Shown: positions 1-12,534, numbered from the stretch's first letter. The stretch is DNA of 64,000 bases from Sorex araneus (GCF_027595985.1 NC_073304.1:217250000-217313999), one strand, 5' to 3'. Notes: a model not told the origin generated them from the sequence alone. Program-made: numbers and translations.

Positions 1-105
1 AGCCTCAGTGGTGCTTAGGGGAAGCCTATGTGGTACCAGGTATCAACCTGGGGCCTCTGGCATGCAAATTACATGCTCCAGCCTGTTGGGCCACACCGCT
101 GGCAG
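1..105 (-). mobile_element. SINE SOR-A, old, cut by window edge
   Basis: Reverse SOR-A with heavy divergence; the 'gtgctca..ggggaccatatggg' stage is still traceable. The A-tail side is outside the window. Confidence 0.5.
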
Positions 106-214
106 TATTCAGAGGACCTTAAACGGTGCTGGAGACTAAACACGGGTCAGCCGCGTGCAAGACACGCGCCTTCACCTCTCTGCTGCCTCTCTGGCTCCCT
201 TTATTGACTCTTTT

Positions 215-366
215 GGCTTTGGGCTACACCGAGCTGTGCTCAGGGCTTACCCCTGGCTCTGCACTCAGGGACCGACTCCTGGCAGTGCTCAAGGGACCAT
301 ATGGGGTGCTGAGCATGGAACCTGAATCAGCTGCGTGCAAGGCAAGCACCTTACCCCGCAGTCCTA
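215..366 (-). mobile_element. SINE SOR-A, nearly full length
   Basis: Reads 'gggctacacc', 'actcctggcagtgctcaagg', 'ccatatggggtgctg' and ends in a decayed reverse tRNA-like head. Confidence 0.75.
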
Positions 367-644
367 AGATATTTAAAGTTTTTTTTTAAATTCCCTCTTC
401 CTTCCTCCTTTTTGCAGTTGTTGTAGTGACAGAGGGAATAGTGTCACTACACACAGCTGCAGGGAGCCAGAGACTGGACACTATTGGAGCGGGGGACGTA
501 AAGAGCAAAGCTGCATGCGTGGGGGGGGGCACCCTGGGTCAAACCTGCAGTTTCTCACGGCTTGCAAGGCAGAAGCAACTTTGGGCACTGACCGTGCCTG
601 AGCACCTACTCAAGGGTTCTTGGTCTCACCGAAGTCTGAGAAGG

Positions 645-765
645 GGCTGGGAGAGAGCTCAGGCCTTGCATGTGGAAGACCTGAGTTGGGGGCCTCACAG
701 CCCTACTGGGTGTGACCCCGGTGGCTCCCAGCACTGTGGGGTCTGAGGAAAGCAGTTTCGCTGGG
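645..765 (+). mobile_element. SINE fragment, degraded
   Basis: 'ggggctgggagagagctcag' and 'ccttgcatgtgg' resemble a SOR head; the body after 'ctgggtgtgacccc' is not aligned with confidence. Confidence 0.4.
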
Positions 766-1389
766 CCCCAACATTGAGTCATTTGGCTGGACCAGCTGAG
801 GGCAGGCCGTGACCACTCCCAGAGAGTCTGAGAGGACAGTCATGATCTGCCCCATCAGTTCTCCAAGCCGCTTCTCTAATCTTCCCCACGCCTGAGTGTC
901 CTTCCCCATGTCGCCACTCTATTTAATAAACTCTCCAGATGCGGTTTAAAGGTCGTGTCTTTCATGCAGCTTTCTTGATTGATGTTACAGTAGGAAAAAA
1001 AAAAGTCCGTTTCTGTGTTCTTTCACAAGCCTACTTCATTCTGCTTTATTTTTAGCATAATGACATTAAACACCAGAGAATCACCTTTAGCAGTTATTGT
1101 AGTCACAAAATGTTACATGTTAAAAAAAAAAATCAAGATCAACTAATACTGTCCCATTGATTCACATTAAATATTCAGAGTTTTTTTTTGGGGGGGTGGC
1201 AGGGGAGGTTCCCCCCAAGTGGTGTCCAAGGGGTCCAGGGCCAGTTCCGACAGTTATTGCTTACCCAGGCTGGCATGCCATGGGTAAGCCAGAGCCGTGC
1301 CCAATGGTCCTCAAAGGGCCATGTGGTGTTGGGAATAAAATTTGGGTCCTACATGCCCACCTCTACATCTTCATTTTTCCCCCTTTTTC

Positions 1390-1555
1390 TGGGAGGGGGT
1401 TTGTCTATACACAGCAGTATTCTGGGCTTACTCCTGGCTCTGCGCTCAGGAATTACTCCTGGCAGGCTCAGGACACCTTATGATGCCGGGGATGGAACCT
1501 GGGTTGGCTGCATGCAAGATAAGCGCCCTACCTGCTAGACTATCTTTTCGGCCCC
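1390..1555 (-). mobile_element. SINE SOR-A, old full length
   Basis: Complete from 'ggcttactcctggctctg' to the reverse A-box at 'gactatcttttcggcccc'. No TSD was found. Confidence 0.75.
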
Positions 1556-2079
1556 ATAAGAAGATGTTAGGACCCTCTTAGCCGGAGAACCACCACGACA
1601 GGCTTTGTGGCCTTCTGAGTGACCTAGGCTTCTTCCAGGAACAAGAACAGCAGAAAAGCCAGATGCTTTTGTCAAAGATTACATCCCCGGAATAAGATTA
1701 GGTCTCCAGAATGTAACTGTCATGGAGATGGGCTGGATGTCTCGGGCCAAAACAACAACAACAAAATAGATATGTATGTAGGTAATAGAAAATTGCTGAG
1801 TAATGCTGATTTGCCAAAATGAAAGTATAAGAGCTTGCTGAACCTAGTGCTTGGGGTCCTTGTTGAAGCCCGCTGCGTCGGGTGGATACTCGGACCCCAG
1901 CTAGCTGGAACAATAAACCTCGCTCGCTATGTGATTTGCATTATCGGCTCTGTTGTCCTTGACTCTGTGGTTGATTCTGCACTTTAACAAAGAAAATCTG
2001 AATTATTTGGCCAACTACTCTCCACTTTACTTGGAGAACTTCCACACAGTCTCCTGAAGTCTTTTAAGAAGTGAATACG

Positions 2080-2262
2080 GGGGGCCATGCACGCGGTCAC
2101 CCCGGGTTTGATCCTTGGTATCCCATATAGTCCCCTGAGCACTGCAGGAGTGATTCCTGAATGCAGAGGCAGGAGTAACCCCTGAGCATTGCTGGGTGTT
2201 CCCTGAGCACCGCCAGGAGGTGACTCCCACGCGCTGCTGGAGGTACGCCCAAACCAAACAAA
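2080..2262 (+). mobile_element. SINE SOR-A with internal duplication
   Basis: B-box region 'gggtttgatcc' is followed by the usual body, but the 'ccctgagca..gcaggag' block appears twice (about 2146 and 2201), so the body carries an internal tandem duplication. Confidence 0.7.
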
Positions 2263-2984
2263 GTGAATCAAGTGTTCATAATATAAATAACCACCCATTT
2301 TAATTTGATAAATTCCGAGCTCTTATAATATGTGTCAGATTTCTCAGACACGCAACTTAAATTGCCACTTTACAAACTACGAGGCATCTTCGCCAGCACT
2401 AACCATATTTCCTCGCTAAAGCCAGGTGGTGAGCCCATGGATGCTTGCTTTGTTATTATTCTTTCAACTATACATGTAATTATATTTGTCTTTTTTTTCT
2501 ATGTATGACATATTTCATAATAAAAAAAAGTGTTAGAGGCTTCCGGAGTAAATTTTTTTATAATTGAACTTGCGGAGAAAAGAACAGACCAAACCACAAA
2601 TTGATGATAAAGGTAATTGCTAAACATTCCCAGAGGGAAGGAAAAGATGGCTAAATTGAATCTAAGCCATAGCAAATGAGATTAAGCTGAACTTCTTTCT
2701 GCAGGAGCGACTCTGGGGTGCAATTGCTCCCATCCTGTCCTGGGTTCTAGAGGCCTCTGAGGGAGCGGACACACTCTGACACGCACACACCCCCCAGAGA
2801 GAATTTTGTCGGCTGAGGAGAACAAAGGCTTGGCTCACCAGGGCTGCTGCACTTGGTTTCATTTCCTGGGGTGATGGTTATCACATGAAAGGCTCACGCT
2901 CCCGAGTAGACATTTTTGGTTTCACCTGAGACACTGCAAAAACAATGGGTCTTGGAAAGGCTCCAAGAGCTGAAGCCTGCAGGG

Positions 2985-3060
2985 GCAATAACAGCCTCAG
3001 CCAACTGTGCCTCAGTTTGTTTTTACAGGCCTATAAAATGCTCAGTTGGAGAGAAGAATC
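2985..3060 (+). mobile_element. MIR fragment (possible)
   Basis: 'ctgtgcctcagtttg' followed by 'ctataaaatg' resembles the conserved MIR core. Short and diverged. Confidence 0.4.
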
Positions 3061-3242
3061 AAAGATGGGCCAGTGAACAGGCCCCTCGGAGGTCTTGGAG
3101 TGCACGCAAGGAAGAGTTTCCCTGTTGTGCAAAGTGGGTCTGCACTTCTGCCCTGCATGCTGGGCTCTCGGAGACCAACTGGAAGAAGGATAAAGTGTGG
3201 AGTCAGCCCCTGCAGCCGGCCGGAGACAGCGTGAGGAAGGAC

Positions 3243-3247
<5 letters not shown>

Positions 3248-3334
<87 letters not shown>

Positions 3335-3350
3335 AGGGAGGGAGGGAGGA
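3248..3350 (+). repeat. (GA)n microsatellite running into (GGGA)n
   Basis: About 81 bp of uninterrupted GA is followed by five to six GGGA units. Any reading frame through it is an artefact. Confidence 0.98.
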
Positions 3351-4063
3351 AGGCAGAGAGGAGACACAAAAGAGTGAGGTTGTTTAAATGTTTTACAAGG
3401 ACTGGGGGTCATAACCATGAAATCCTCAGCACAGGCAAAAGTCAACTGGATAACAAAGAAGCTTAATCATCTTAATGTGGCATTTTAACGCCGCCGCTGA
3501 TTTGCTATGCCAATTCGGAGATAATGAGCCCCTAATGCTACAGATGTTCAACCAGGCTACAAGAAAGGGGGGCACGTTCTTCTAGCATGCTATTTTCTAA
3601 CTATCCAATTAAACAAATTGTGAAAGCATCTAAATAGTTTACCAGGTTTTGACAGCTGTTAATAGGATTTAGAAGCTTCAAGCACTAAAGAGCAAAATGG
3701 GAGATATATGAATTGTAGGTAGCTCGTCTACAGAGTTCGACACTATCACCCAATTGTAGCACAAATAGATTAAGTAGGACAGTTTTCCTTATGTAATGTC
3801 TGAACTTCTTTCCCACAATATCTTCTGTGTATCAAGAAACAAGGAATAGGAGTACTGAAATGATGGATGGACCATTTTGACGTTCTGATTTACATTTAGA
3901 TGTAGAAATTGAGCGAGGAAGAAAAAAAACTAATGATATGAAAAAATAAGGAGACATTTTAGTACTTGCTAACCAGTAATTATAAAGTTGCAAAGAAAAC
4001 TAAACTTTTGGTCACTTATGAGATCCATTATGTTTTCTCTTTTCTTTGAAATTTAAAATGATG

Positions 4064-4190
4064 AGCAAGGCATCTGCCTTGCGCTGCGGACCCAGGTTTG
4101 ATCCCCGACACCCCATATGGCCCTAAGTCTCACCTGGAGTAAGCCCTGAGCCCTGCTCAGTGTGACTCCAAAAAATCAAAACCAAAAAAT
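4064..4190 (+). mobile_element. SINE SOR-A, 5' truncated
   Basis: Begins within the head near 'gccttgcgctgcgg' and ends 'cagtgtgactcc' plus an A-rich tail. Confidence 0.65.
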
Positions 4191-4204
4191 TTTAAATGAT
4201 AGAC

Positions 4205-4384
4205 ATTGGGTACAAAGACCTGACGGTAGGTCTCATTCCCCTGACCCTGCAAGAGCCTCCAATCGTTGGGAAAGACAAGTAAGGAGAGGCTGCTAAAATC
4301 TCAGGGCTGGGAGAAATAGAGACATTACTTGTGCCCACTCGAGTAATTCGACGAACAGGATGACAGTGATACAGTGATACAGAC
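4205..4384 (+). mobile_element. SOR-B' body without head
   Basis: Contains 'ggtctcattcccctgaccct', 'aaatctcagggctgggag' and the tail 'gatgacagtgatacag'. There is no tRNA-like head upstream. It shares its body type with 34985-35165, 37541-37770 and 46421-46692. Confidence 0.75.
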
Positions 4385-4467
4385 ATTGGGCATTTATAAC
4401 CTATTAAAAAACTTTTTTTTAAACGGAAAAGGTGAATCAGGCTAAGAGATAAACTACTGATATCTCA

Positions 4468-4665
4468 GGCTGGGGAAATAGCTCAAAGGCTGGCGCTCAT
4501 CTTTGGCACCACATGCCCCCTCAGCACCACCAGCTGTGGCCCTGCTTGCCCTCAGCATGGATGGGTCACATCTCCACACGAGCGTGGAACCAACAGGTTT
4601 AGCTGGGTGAGAATCACCAGGAAAGGCTTCTGGGCCCCTTGCATGCTGCTAGAGAGACCCCCCAA
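4468..4665 (+). mobile_element. SINE SOR-C
   Basis: Head 'ggctggggaaatagctcaaa', then a long body through 'gagaatcaccaggaaaggct'. The same body type occurs at 8493-8730, 34195-34455 and 38107-38325. Confidence 0.6.
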
Positions 4666-4974
4666 ACTATAGATACGTCAATGACAGGTAAGAGATGGAT
4701 GGCTATTAGGATACTGTTGGGTTTGTGTTCTTATAAAAACCTATCTCATGAGATGTTTAAACTTTCCCTTTGAGAGTCTCAACTGGTTGTTTGTGCAAGT
4801 TACATCTCTTCAAACTCAAGAGCACTATCAAGAAAGCATAATCAAGTTTCAGATGCAAAAAAATCTATCCTTCGTTTTCCCAATGACACCAATCTTTGTC
4901 TTCTTACCTGACAATCAGATAGTTCATTCATTGCCATAATACATAGTAATCCCCCCTCCTTTGCACACACTCGG

Positions 4975-5160
4975 TTGTGGCTCTTGTAGGGGGTCACACA
5001 TGCTTCCTTGTGGAGCCTGGAGATGTCACACTTGTGGCTCGGGGGTGACAGATGGCTGTGCCATTGGCTTACACTCAGCTTGAGGCAGCGCTGGGGGTCA
5101 AACTTGTAGCCTCATGCTGGAGGGTCTACCCTGTGCCAAGGAACCACCCCTAGGCCCTTA
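4975..5160 (-). mobile_element. SINE, strongly diverged
   Basis: 'ggggtcaaacttgtagcctc' and the terminal 'cccctaggccc' look like the head half of a reverse SOR element; the rest is barely recognisable. Confidence 0.35.
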
Positions 5161-5324
5161 GTAACATTTTGTTTAATAATGTCAGTGTAGTTCTTTGCTT
5201 GCCCAGTTGAATGGGAAGATCTGTCACCTTCAACAATAGGAATACACATTAGCCTGGGTAAGTTCCCAGAGGCAGAGATAAGTGCTTTAGACTTTGCATG
5301 GCCAAGTACGATTTTCCCCCTTAT

Positions 5325-5610
5325 TTAATTGCTGCGGAGGCCATATCCCCAGGGGTGTTCAGGTGCTGGGGTCACTCCGAGTAGTGCTCAGGCCCATGGC
5401 TGCCCTGGGGACCATGTGATGCCAGAGCTTCACAGAGAATCTTGGACTACCATGTGAGCCCCATTTCGGTGTCCAGGGCACAAATCTCTGTTTTATCTCT
5501 GAGGGTAATCACATGGTGGTACTCAGAGGACTATGTGGTGCCAGGGACTACATGGCCTGCATGCAATGGATTCAATGATCTGCATGCCAAAGATGCCATC
5601 CCTGTAAGCC
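5325..5610 (-). mobile_element. Two diverged SINE fragments
   Basis: 5325-5430 ('gtagtgctcaggcccatggc', 'accatgtgatgcc') and 5505-5610 ('actatgtggtgccaggg') are separate reverse SOR-like remnants. Confidence 0.35.
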
Positions 5611-5699
5611 TTCCGGACTGGCGCTTCTTTACAATTCTAGGGTCCTTGTGTAGATTAAAGAATATGATGTGTAAACTGGGCTTTGTTTGTGTTTGTTTG

Positions 5700-5870
5700 T
5701 TTGTTTGTTTGCTTGGATCACACCCAGCAGTGTTTAGGGGTGACTCCTGGCTCAGCGGTCAGGGGTTCTCCCAAAGGTGCTTGGAGATCATGTGGTTTTG
5801 TGGACCCAACTTGCAGCTCCAGCATGCCTGGCATGCGCCCCGACCCAGCCAGCTACCTCCCCAGCCCTAT
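5700..5870 (-). mobile_element. SINE SOR-A with (TTTG)n tail
   Basis: A (TTTG)n run at about 5685-5713 is the reverse complement of an AAAC-rich tail. The body 'tcacacccagcagtgtttag' follows; the head end is poor. Confidence 0.7.
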
Positions 5871-5892
5871 GTAACTTCCCTTTTTCTTTTTC

Positions 5893-6044
5893 TTTGGAGA
5901 CATAGCCAGCAGTAGTCAGAGCTCTATACCTAGAGATCACTCTTGGCAATATTTGGGGGACTATATATGGTGTCAAGGATCAAACCCAAGATGGTTGCAT
6001 GCAAGGGAAGCACCTTTCCTGCTGTACTATCAGTCCAGCCCCAA
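5893..6044 (-). mobile_element. SINE SOR-A, old
   Basis: Second of three consecutive reverse SINEs; complete to 'gtactatcagtccagcccc'. Confidence 0.75.
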
Positions 6045-6052
6045 AGTAATAT

Positions 6053-6232
6053 CTTTTTTTGGGGTCACACCCAGTGATGGTCAGGGGTGACTCCTGGCTC
6101 TGCACTCAGGAATCTCTCCTGGAGGTGCTTGGGGGACCATATGGGATGCCGGGGATTGAACCGGGGATTGAACCTGGATCGGCCGAGTGCAAGCCAAATG
6201 TCCTACCTGCTGTACCATCTCTCTGACCCAAA
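6053..6232 (-). mobile_element. SINE SOR-A with 14-bp duplication
   Basis: Third of the row. 'ggattgaaccgg' is followed by a second 'ggattgaacc', a short slippage-type duplication over the B-box region. Confidence 0.85.
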
Positions 6233-6804
6233 GTTACATCTTTATTTCCCACAGAGACCAAGAGTATCCCCCGGCTGGATTTGGGCATCAATAATACTTG
6301 GGTCCCCTGGACTTCTTGGACAGTTCCATTATTATAGCACCGAATGTGTGAGTGAGTGAATGAATAAACAACTAAATCAGCTGAATGCCAAGAAGGTGGC
6401 CAGGCGGAGAAGAGCAGTCACTTGGCCTTACCACTCCCCATGCTGCCGACAACACTCTGAAGCTGCGCTGTGGTGTAGAGATCTCAGGACCTGCCAGAAA
6501 AAGGCCCAGGTCCCACCAAGACCCGGTTCCGGCTGGCTTCTCTGGCCACTTCGAGTGGCCTGGCTTCAGTCTTCCCATTCCACATCAGCTTCCTGACCCG
6601 GGCCTTCTTCACACCTCATCCCTTTCTGAGCTCATCTGTCTCTTTGCTGTTCATCCCTCTTTCTCTGCCTCAGAGGCGTGACTGATCACCAGAGGCAGTT
6701 TCTAGAGTGACTCCCCAAATCTGTATTTCTGGCCAGGTATCCTTGCCTTGTGTGCCCAACATATATACTACCTCTTGGATTTCTTTCTTTCTTAAAAAAA
6801 AATG

Positions 6805-6950
6805 GGGGGGTTGTACTAGTGGTATGGGAGTGCATTCCCAGGCGGTATGTTGGGGATCCTGAGGTGCTGAGGGTTGGACCAGGGCCTCCAGCATGCTTTC
6901 CAGCCCCTGGAGTTGGCTGTGGGCAATGCAAGTGCCTTAATCTCTCCTAA
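6805..6950 (-). mobile_element. SINE remnant (doubtful)
   Basis: Only 'tgttggggatcctgaggtgctg' stage motifs and a final 'taatctctcctaatatc' resemble a reverse SOR element. Confidence 0.25.
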
Positions 6951-8231
6951 TATCTCCCTGGCTCCTCTTCTTGTATTTCTTATGCTTGTTTCACATTCAA
7001 CCAGATGCAAACTAGCTCACTGTTTCTCTCCTTTAGCTTGCTGTCCAAATCTGCATCCCCTATATTATCCTGGTCCCAGTGGCTGTTTTATGTCCGTGCC
7101 TGTCATTCTCCTTGATCCTGAATGTTCAGCCCTGTCCCTGCCAGGCACTGCAGGCCAGGCACGCTCACCAAATGGGCGGGAGGGAGGCAAGAAGGAGGGA
7201 AGGAGCGAACAATCACTCTGTCTTCTGCTTCAAGTGAAAAATGAAGGTTGGAGGTGTATTATTTATTTACGTTTAAAGCATACAGACTGAAATTTTGTCT
7301 AAGGATACCCGATTAGGCCAGAGCAGAGGAAAACAATAAAATCGCATTTCCAACTTCGAGTATACCAACTAGGCCCGACGGGTATAAAGGATTCTCTGAA
7401 GAGGAGGAAATGAATATGGAAGGAGACAGAATGAGAAGATGCTTGTTCTTTTTACCATTAAATTAATTAAAACAAAAATGAACAAAATAATCTAACATCC
7501 ACCATCTGCTCCATCTTTATCTGACTTTTCTTCCTTGCTGCCTCCTCTTTTCCTCTCCCTGGGTTTTCCGATGATGGAATCGGAGCCCTAAGAAACACGG
7601 AAGGAGGTCAGTGCTGACTCGTCTGAGGTAACTGTGTCACGAACAAGCTATCTTGTCACTGGAATGCAACTGTCCCTGGGGGGAGAGGATTAACAACTGC
7701 TGTGCAGCTGCCCGGGAACACATTTCAGGGCTGCGGGCGCCGATGATGCAGTGGAGCTCTGTCCAAGACTGCGGAGTGAAAACTGGCAGCATAAAGCCAG
7801 AATGGTACCCGGCCAACGGATGGGAGCCCTCTTTCTATTCCAGTGGGCGACACGCTATGATGGCCAAGAGAAACATTTCTACAAACAGTACTCAAGCTGC
7901 ATCCGAACGGGCACTGGTTATTGTGAGGAAGAGACAAGAGGGGATGTCAGTTCTCTTGCCTGGGAAACAGATTGGGATTTTTGCTTGCCTGCTCTCAAAT
8001 CTTCCATGAAAGACCAGGGGCTTTGGAGAAAGGCCACAGGGAGGTTCAAGTTGTGCTGACCCACTGTGCCATCTCAGCACGTCATTCGAGTTCTGGGGAA
8101 TTTCCCATTTGTGCAGTGATGTTTATCATATCTAGACATATCAGGGTTGTGACTAATTAAATGGGGCAAAAGAATAAATATACAGGCCATCATGCTTAGA
8201 AGTGAACATGATAGTTTCATGATCTTGGGTT

Positions 8232-8367
8232 AGGAAAGACACTCCTGGCTCTGCACTCAGGGACCACTCCTGGCAAGGCTCAGGAGACCATACGCAGTGC
8301 TGGAGACTGACATAGATCAGTCACATCAAGGCACGTACCATCCCTACTGTACTATCTCTCCAGCCCC
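8232..8367 (-). mobile_element. SINE SOR-A lacking tail end
   Basis: Starts inside the body at 'actcctggctctgcactcag' and is complete to 'gtactatctctccagcccc'. Confidence 0.8.
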
Positions 8368-8492
8368 AAAGATGTTTATTAAGAAAGTTGGTGGGTTTTT
8401 TTTTTCTTTAAGCACCAATAAAACTAACAACACAGATACTCTATTGAGGGGAGAGTTTAGGCTTTTCATTTACTAGCAGGAAAAGCATCTTG

Positions 8493-8730
8493 AGCTGAGA
8501 GATAGTACAGGGATGAAGGCTCATGCCTTGCATGTAGCCTGCCCTGGTTTAATCTCTGGTACTATGTGGTCCTCTGAGTATCATCGGTTGCAGCCCCCAG
8601 AGAACTCCTTGCATTGCCATTGTGACCAGTAAATCACCACAGACCCTTGCACTAAAGCCGAAGACAGGATGGACAAGAATCACTGGGAGGGGCCCCCAGG
8701 CCTCTTGGATTCTGCTTCAGAGGCCCCCTG
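8493..8730 (+). mobile_element. SINE SOR-C, full length
   Basis: Head 'gagctgagagatagtacagg', B-box-like 'ctggtttaatctc', then the long C body through 'gacaagaatcactgggaggg' to 'agaggccccctgcc'. Confidence 0.65.
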
Positions 8731-8855
8731 CCAATAAGTAAAAACTAAAGAAGCATGTTGATTAGTGTAGCTTTTGAATCACAATTAGTCATGTACAACA
8801 AATTCTCCTTTTATTTCTCTGACATGAGATGACCAGGGATCATTCATTTAACAGG

Positions 8856-9133
8856 AGAACTCAGGGATCACTCCTGGCAGGCCTGGGAGACCCTATGGGG
8901 TGCCAGGCACAGAACTGGGTCAGCTGTACGCAGGACAAGTCTCCTACCCACTGTACTGTCACTTCCGCTCCTTACCTGCTACTTTTTCTGGGAGCACTCT
9001 AATCAGCTTGGGGGACCAGGGGGTGCTGGGGACTGAAGCCTGGTACTTGCTCACAAAACCCGTGCTCTGGCTCTTTGAACCCAGCCCTCACACATGTGAA
9101 GCAAGTGCTGCACTGTTAAGCCACATCCCTGGT
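8856..9133 (-). mobile_element. SINE SOR-A plus a second diverged fragment
   Basis: 8856-8971 is a clear reverse SOR-A ('gatcactcctggcaggcctg'). 8985-9133 ('cttgggggaccagggggtgc') is an older reverse remnant directly beside it. Confidence 0.55.
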
Positions 9134-9404
9134 CCACATTTGACAGCAGAGAAAAAGGGGCAATCAATCAACTATCCGGGGGAAAAAAAAGGTAAATGAG
9201 AATCGGCATTTAAAAATATTGTATTAAATGGTTTTAATTTTCTTAGCTACATAAATCAAAATCATACATACATAGCCCTTACTAATTTATTTTCTGATCA
9301 TTTATTTTATTTTTATCATTTATTTTCTGATCATTCTATTTGTCAGTTCTTAAAGTTTTGTTGGAATAATCAATATAAAGTAAATTTGTTATGTGTCAAA
9401 GGGT

Positions 9405-9531
9405 GTAGGTTAGGGTTAGGAGGGAAACTGGGGACACTGGCGGAGGGAAGGTCACACTGGTGGTGTTGGAACATAAACAACTGTCTAATGAACAACTTTG
9501 TAAATCACGTTGTTTTTAATAAAAATCAATA
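9405..9531 (+). mobile_element. LINE-1-like 3' end
   Basis: 'gggacactggcggagggaag', then 'aacaactttgtaaatcac' and a terminal AATAAA-type A-rich end. It shares this order with the other L1 3' ends in the window. Confidence 0.55.
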
Positions 9532-9589
9532 AAACAGTCAGCCTCCTTGTACATCTCTAATACATAACCATTTTTTAATCAATCAATCA

Positions 9590-9770
9590 GAATTTTTTTT
9601 TTTTTGCTTTTTGGGTCACACCTGGCGATGCACAGGGGTTACTCCTGGCTCATGAACTCAGGAATTACTCCTGGAGGTGCTCGGGGGACCATATGGGATG
9701 CTGGGAATCGAACCCGGGTCGGCCGCGTGCAAGGCAAACACCCTACCTGCTGTGCTATCGATCTAGCCCC
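9590..9770 (-). mobile_element. SINE SOR-A, young
   Basis: Nearly consensus, with a 13-T run (reverse A-tail) and 'gctttttgggtcacacctgg'. Carries a 'catgaactcaggaattac' body variant also seen at 45893 and 42615. Confidence 0.92.
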
Positions 9771-10104
9771 TTTGCTCTCTTTCTTAATGATGCTAAAATA
9801 CATATACTTTTGGCTTCAAATAATAATACCTCTTTGCAATGTTTTGTGCTTTTATGTCTTGTTACATGCTTTACGCGTTACCTTCTATTCTGTTCATAGT
9901 TTACGGAGCCATGCTAAGCTATGATTATTATTTTATTCCCCCTTCCCTGTTTTATTGTGGTATAATTGAGAATCAGCCCTGGAGTTTAGGTTTCTCAGCA
10001 TAATGACTTATCTATCTTCCAGTGTATTATGAAATGACACCATGGCTTTAGCTAACATCATCTCAAGAAATAAAAAATATACACTGTATACATTTTATTT
10101 GTAT

Positions 10105-10255
10105 CCCACCGGCACAGCAGAGCCTGGCAAGCTCCCCGTGTAGTATTTGATATGCCAAAAATAGTAACAACAAGTCTCACAATGGAAATGTTACTGGTAC
10201 CCACTCGAATAAATCAATGGACGGCAGTGCTGCAGTGCTACATAAAATAATCATC
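10105..10255 (+). mobile_element. SINE SOR-B, 5' truncated
   Basis: Body only: 'gagcctggcaagctccccg', 'gatatgccaaaaatagtaac', and a 'cagtgctgcagtgcta' tail. Confidence 0.8.
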
Positions 10256-10379
10256 TTCTTATAAAATATGTACTTTAAAAATACGTATGTATTTTTTGAG
10301 CTGAGAATTCTTGTCACCTACGCTCAACAACTTTCCTATATATTTACTGATCACACAGCAGTGTTACCTCTACCAACAT

Positions 10380-10528
10380 GGGCTAGGGAAATGACTCAAG
10401 GGGCTGGTGCACATAATTGCATGTGAGAGACCCAAATTCAATCCCTTGCATGCATAGTCCCCTGAGCACTGCAGGGAGTGACCCCCAAGCACTGATGGAT
10501 GTGGCTTCCCCAACAACAACAAAAACTG
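10380..10528 (+). mobile_element. SINE SOR-A, old
   Basis: 'gggctagggaaatgactcaa' head, B-box decayed to 'aaattcaatccc', ending in an AAC-rich tail. Confidence 0.65.
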
Positions 10529-10694
10529 TAGCCATCCTATTGTCCTTTGGCCGTACATTTTCTAAGTGACCAATGAGTTATCCCCACTCTCACAGAGGGC
10601 CTGGGGACATTCTCTGAGGGGGGAGTCACTCAGACATGAGTTTAGTTCCCTGGTACGAGAAGAAAAGGGAGAATGAACTGTTCCTCCTTTGAAC

Positions 10695-10796
<102 letters not shown>

Positions 10797-10837
10797 ACCA
10801 GACCATCAAGATGACGTCTAGTTCATTTAAAAAATGC

Positions 10838-11010
10838 CAGAGTGGTCAAAGCCACAATACAGTGGGTAGGACAGTTGCCTTACACAAAGCTTACCAGGAT
10901 TCCATCCCCAGCACCACATACGATTCCCCAAGCACTGCCAAGAGTGATCCCTGAGCACAGAGCCAGGAATAAGCCCTAAGCACACCATGTATAGCCCAAA
11001 CAAACAAAAA
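10838..11010 (+). mobile_element. SINE SOR-A, old
   Basis: 'cacaatacagtgggtaggac' head and 'gatccctgagcacagagcc' body, with an AAAC-type tail. Confidence 0.75.
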
Positions 11011-11702
11011 AAGTAATGAAAAAAAAAAAAGTCAGAAACAGTTCTGGGCTCCAAAGCAATGAGGAGATGTAATAAAGACACATTAAGATGTGTCCAAATT
11101 CTGGTGGATGAAAAGTCTGCCTCCAGCCTGGAGTGACTAAGAGAGGCTAACGAAGAGCTTTTCGGATTTCCTCGAGGACCGCTGTGAACTTCTTGAAGGG
11201 GTAATGCCAGGGAACGAAGGCGTGACTGGGATTTCTGCTTCTGGAGACGCAGGTGTAGCACAGGCTGGTTCTAACAAACCTGGTCCACGTTTTTAATGCC
11301 ACCAGACTGACTAATATCATGACAAACCTGCCACAATCCCATTGTTACTTTGTTCAGTGGGCATAATTAGCAAATCTATTACGGGTAAGGTCATGAATTA
11401 TTTTTAATTATTAAACCGTGGGTCTCCATATGTTCCTGTTTAGACAGCTTCACCCTGGGCCGAATTTAGTTTTCGAGACTTGTCATGCCTGCAACCTCAA
11501 ATCTAGAGCCAATAGCTGTCGGTTAGAAGGAAGAATTCAACCAGGCGGCTGAGGGAGAAAACATCTGGACGGAGCAGTCAGAATGAGAAAGGTCACATGT
11601 TAAATCCAGATAATCTTGTTTATTGGTGTTTGAAGGTTAGACACCAAGGGCGGGATTACCCGGCCCTCCTGCAGGCCTGGCTCCGACATCTTCATTCATC
11701 TG

Positions 11703-11705
<3 letters not shown>

Positions 11706-11756
<51 letters not shown>
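11706..11756 (+). repeat. (TG)n microsatellite
   Basis: 51 bp of uninterrupted TG. Confidence 0.98.
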
Positions 11757-11757
<1 letters not shown>

Positions 11758-12089
11758 GACACATGACAATCCAAAGCTTCAAGTGACTATGTTGTCGGTC
11801 CCTTCCCAGGGTAACATCCCTCACTTGGAGTCCAAGGTCTCTGTCAGTCTCTCACACGACTGCTGGGAGAAAACACGTCACAGACTTGTCAGGAGCAGAT
11901 GACGCCTATCCTTGACACGATTCTCCCAAAGCCCCTCACAGCACTGTCTACACCTCTGCAACCTTCTCCATCAAAATGAAAAAAGGAAGGGTGCTTGAAT
12001 CAGCAAGGAATACAGTTAAAAGACTGCCTGGGACATATTTCAGATTAGCCAGAAGGAAAGGGGGATTTGCCCTACTCCATGACCACTGG

Positions 12090-12228
12090 TACTTAGAGAT
12101 TAGTCAAAGCCCAGTGCTCAGGGGTTACTCCCTATAGTGCTCCGGGGACTGTGAAGGCTGGGGTCCGGACCTCGGTCTCCTGCATGCAAAGCATGTACTC
12201 CAGCCCACAGAGCTATCTCTCTGGGCCA
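12090..12228 (-). mobile_element. SINE SOR-A, old
   Basis: 'cagtgctcaggggttactcc' to 'gagctatctctctgggcc'. The B-box region is replaced by 'tcggtctcctgcatgcaaag'. Confidence 0.6.
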
Positions 12229-12267
12229 GGAATGCATCTCTTTATGATTATTATTATTTTACATTTC

Positions 12268-12437
12268 TTTTTGGTTTGGGGCCCATACCCAGTGGTGATC
12301 AGGGCTTACTCCTGGCTCTGTGCTTAGAGACCACTCTCGGCAGGGCTCTCAAGAATATATAGGGTGCTGGGGTTCAAACCTGAATGAGATGCATGCTAGG
12401 CAAGTGCCCTCCCTGCTGTATTATCTCCCTAGCCCCA
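12268..12437 (-). mobile_element. SINE SOR-A, full length
   Basis: Reverse copy from a poly-T tail through 'gtgctggggttcaaacctg' to 'ttatctccctagcccc'. Confidence 0.8.
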
Positions 12438-12534
12438 GAATACATCTCTTTATGAGACGGAAGGAGTTTATTCATGGAAGCTTGGTTGAAGAAATCATCT
12501 CATTGAGCTTGGTCTAGTTTGTTTTTTCTTTTCT

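Noticed and set aside
9404..9422. Telomere-like TTAGGG pair
   Set aside because: Only two units, next to an L1 3' end; most likely chance.
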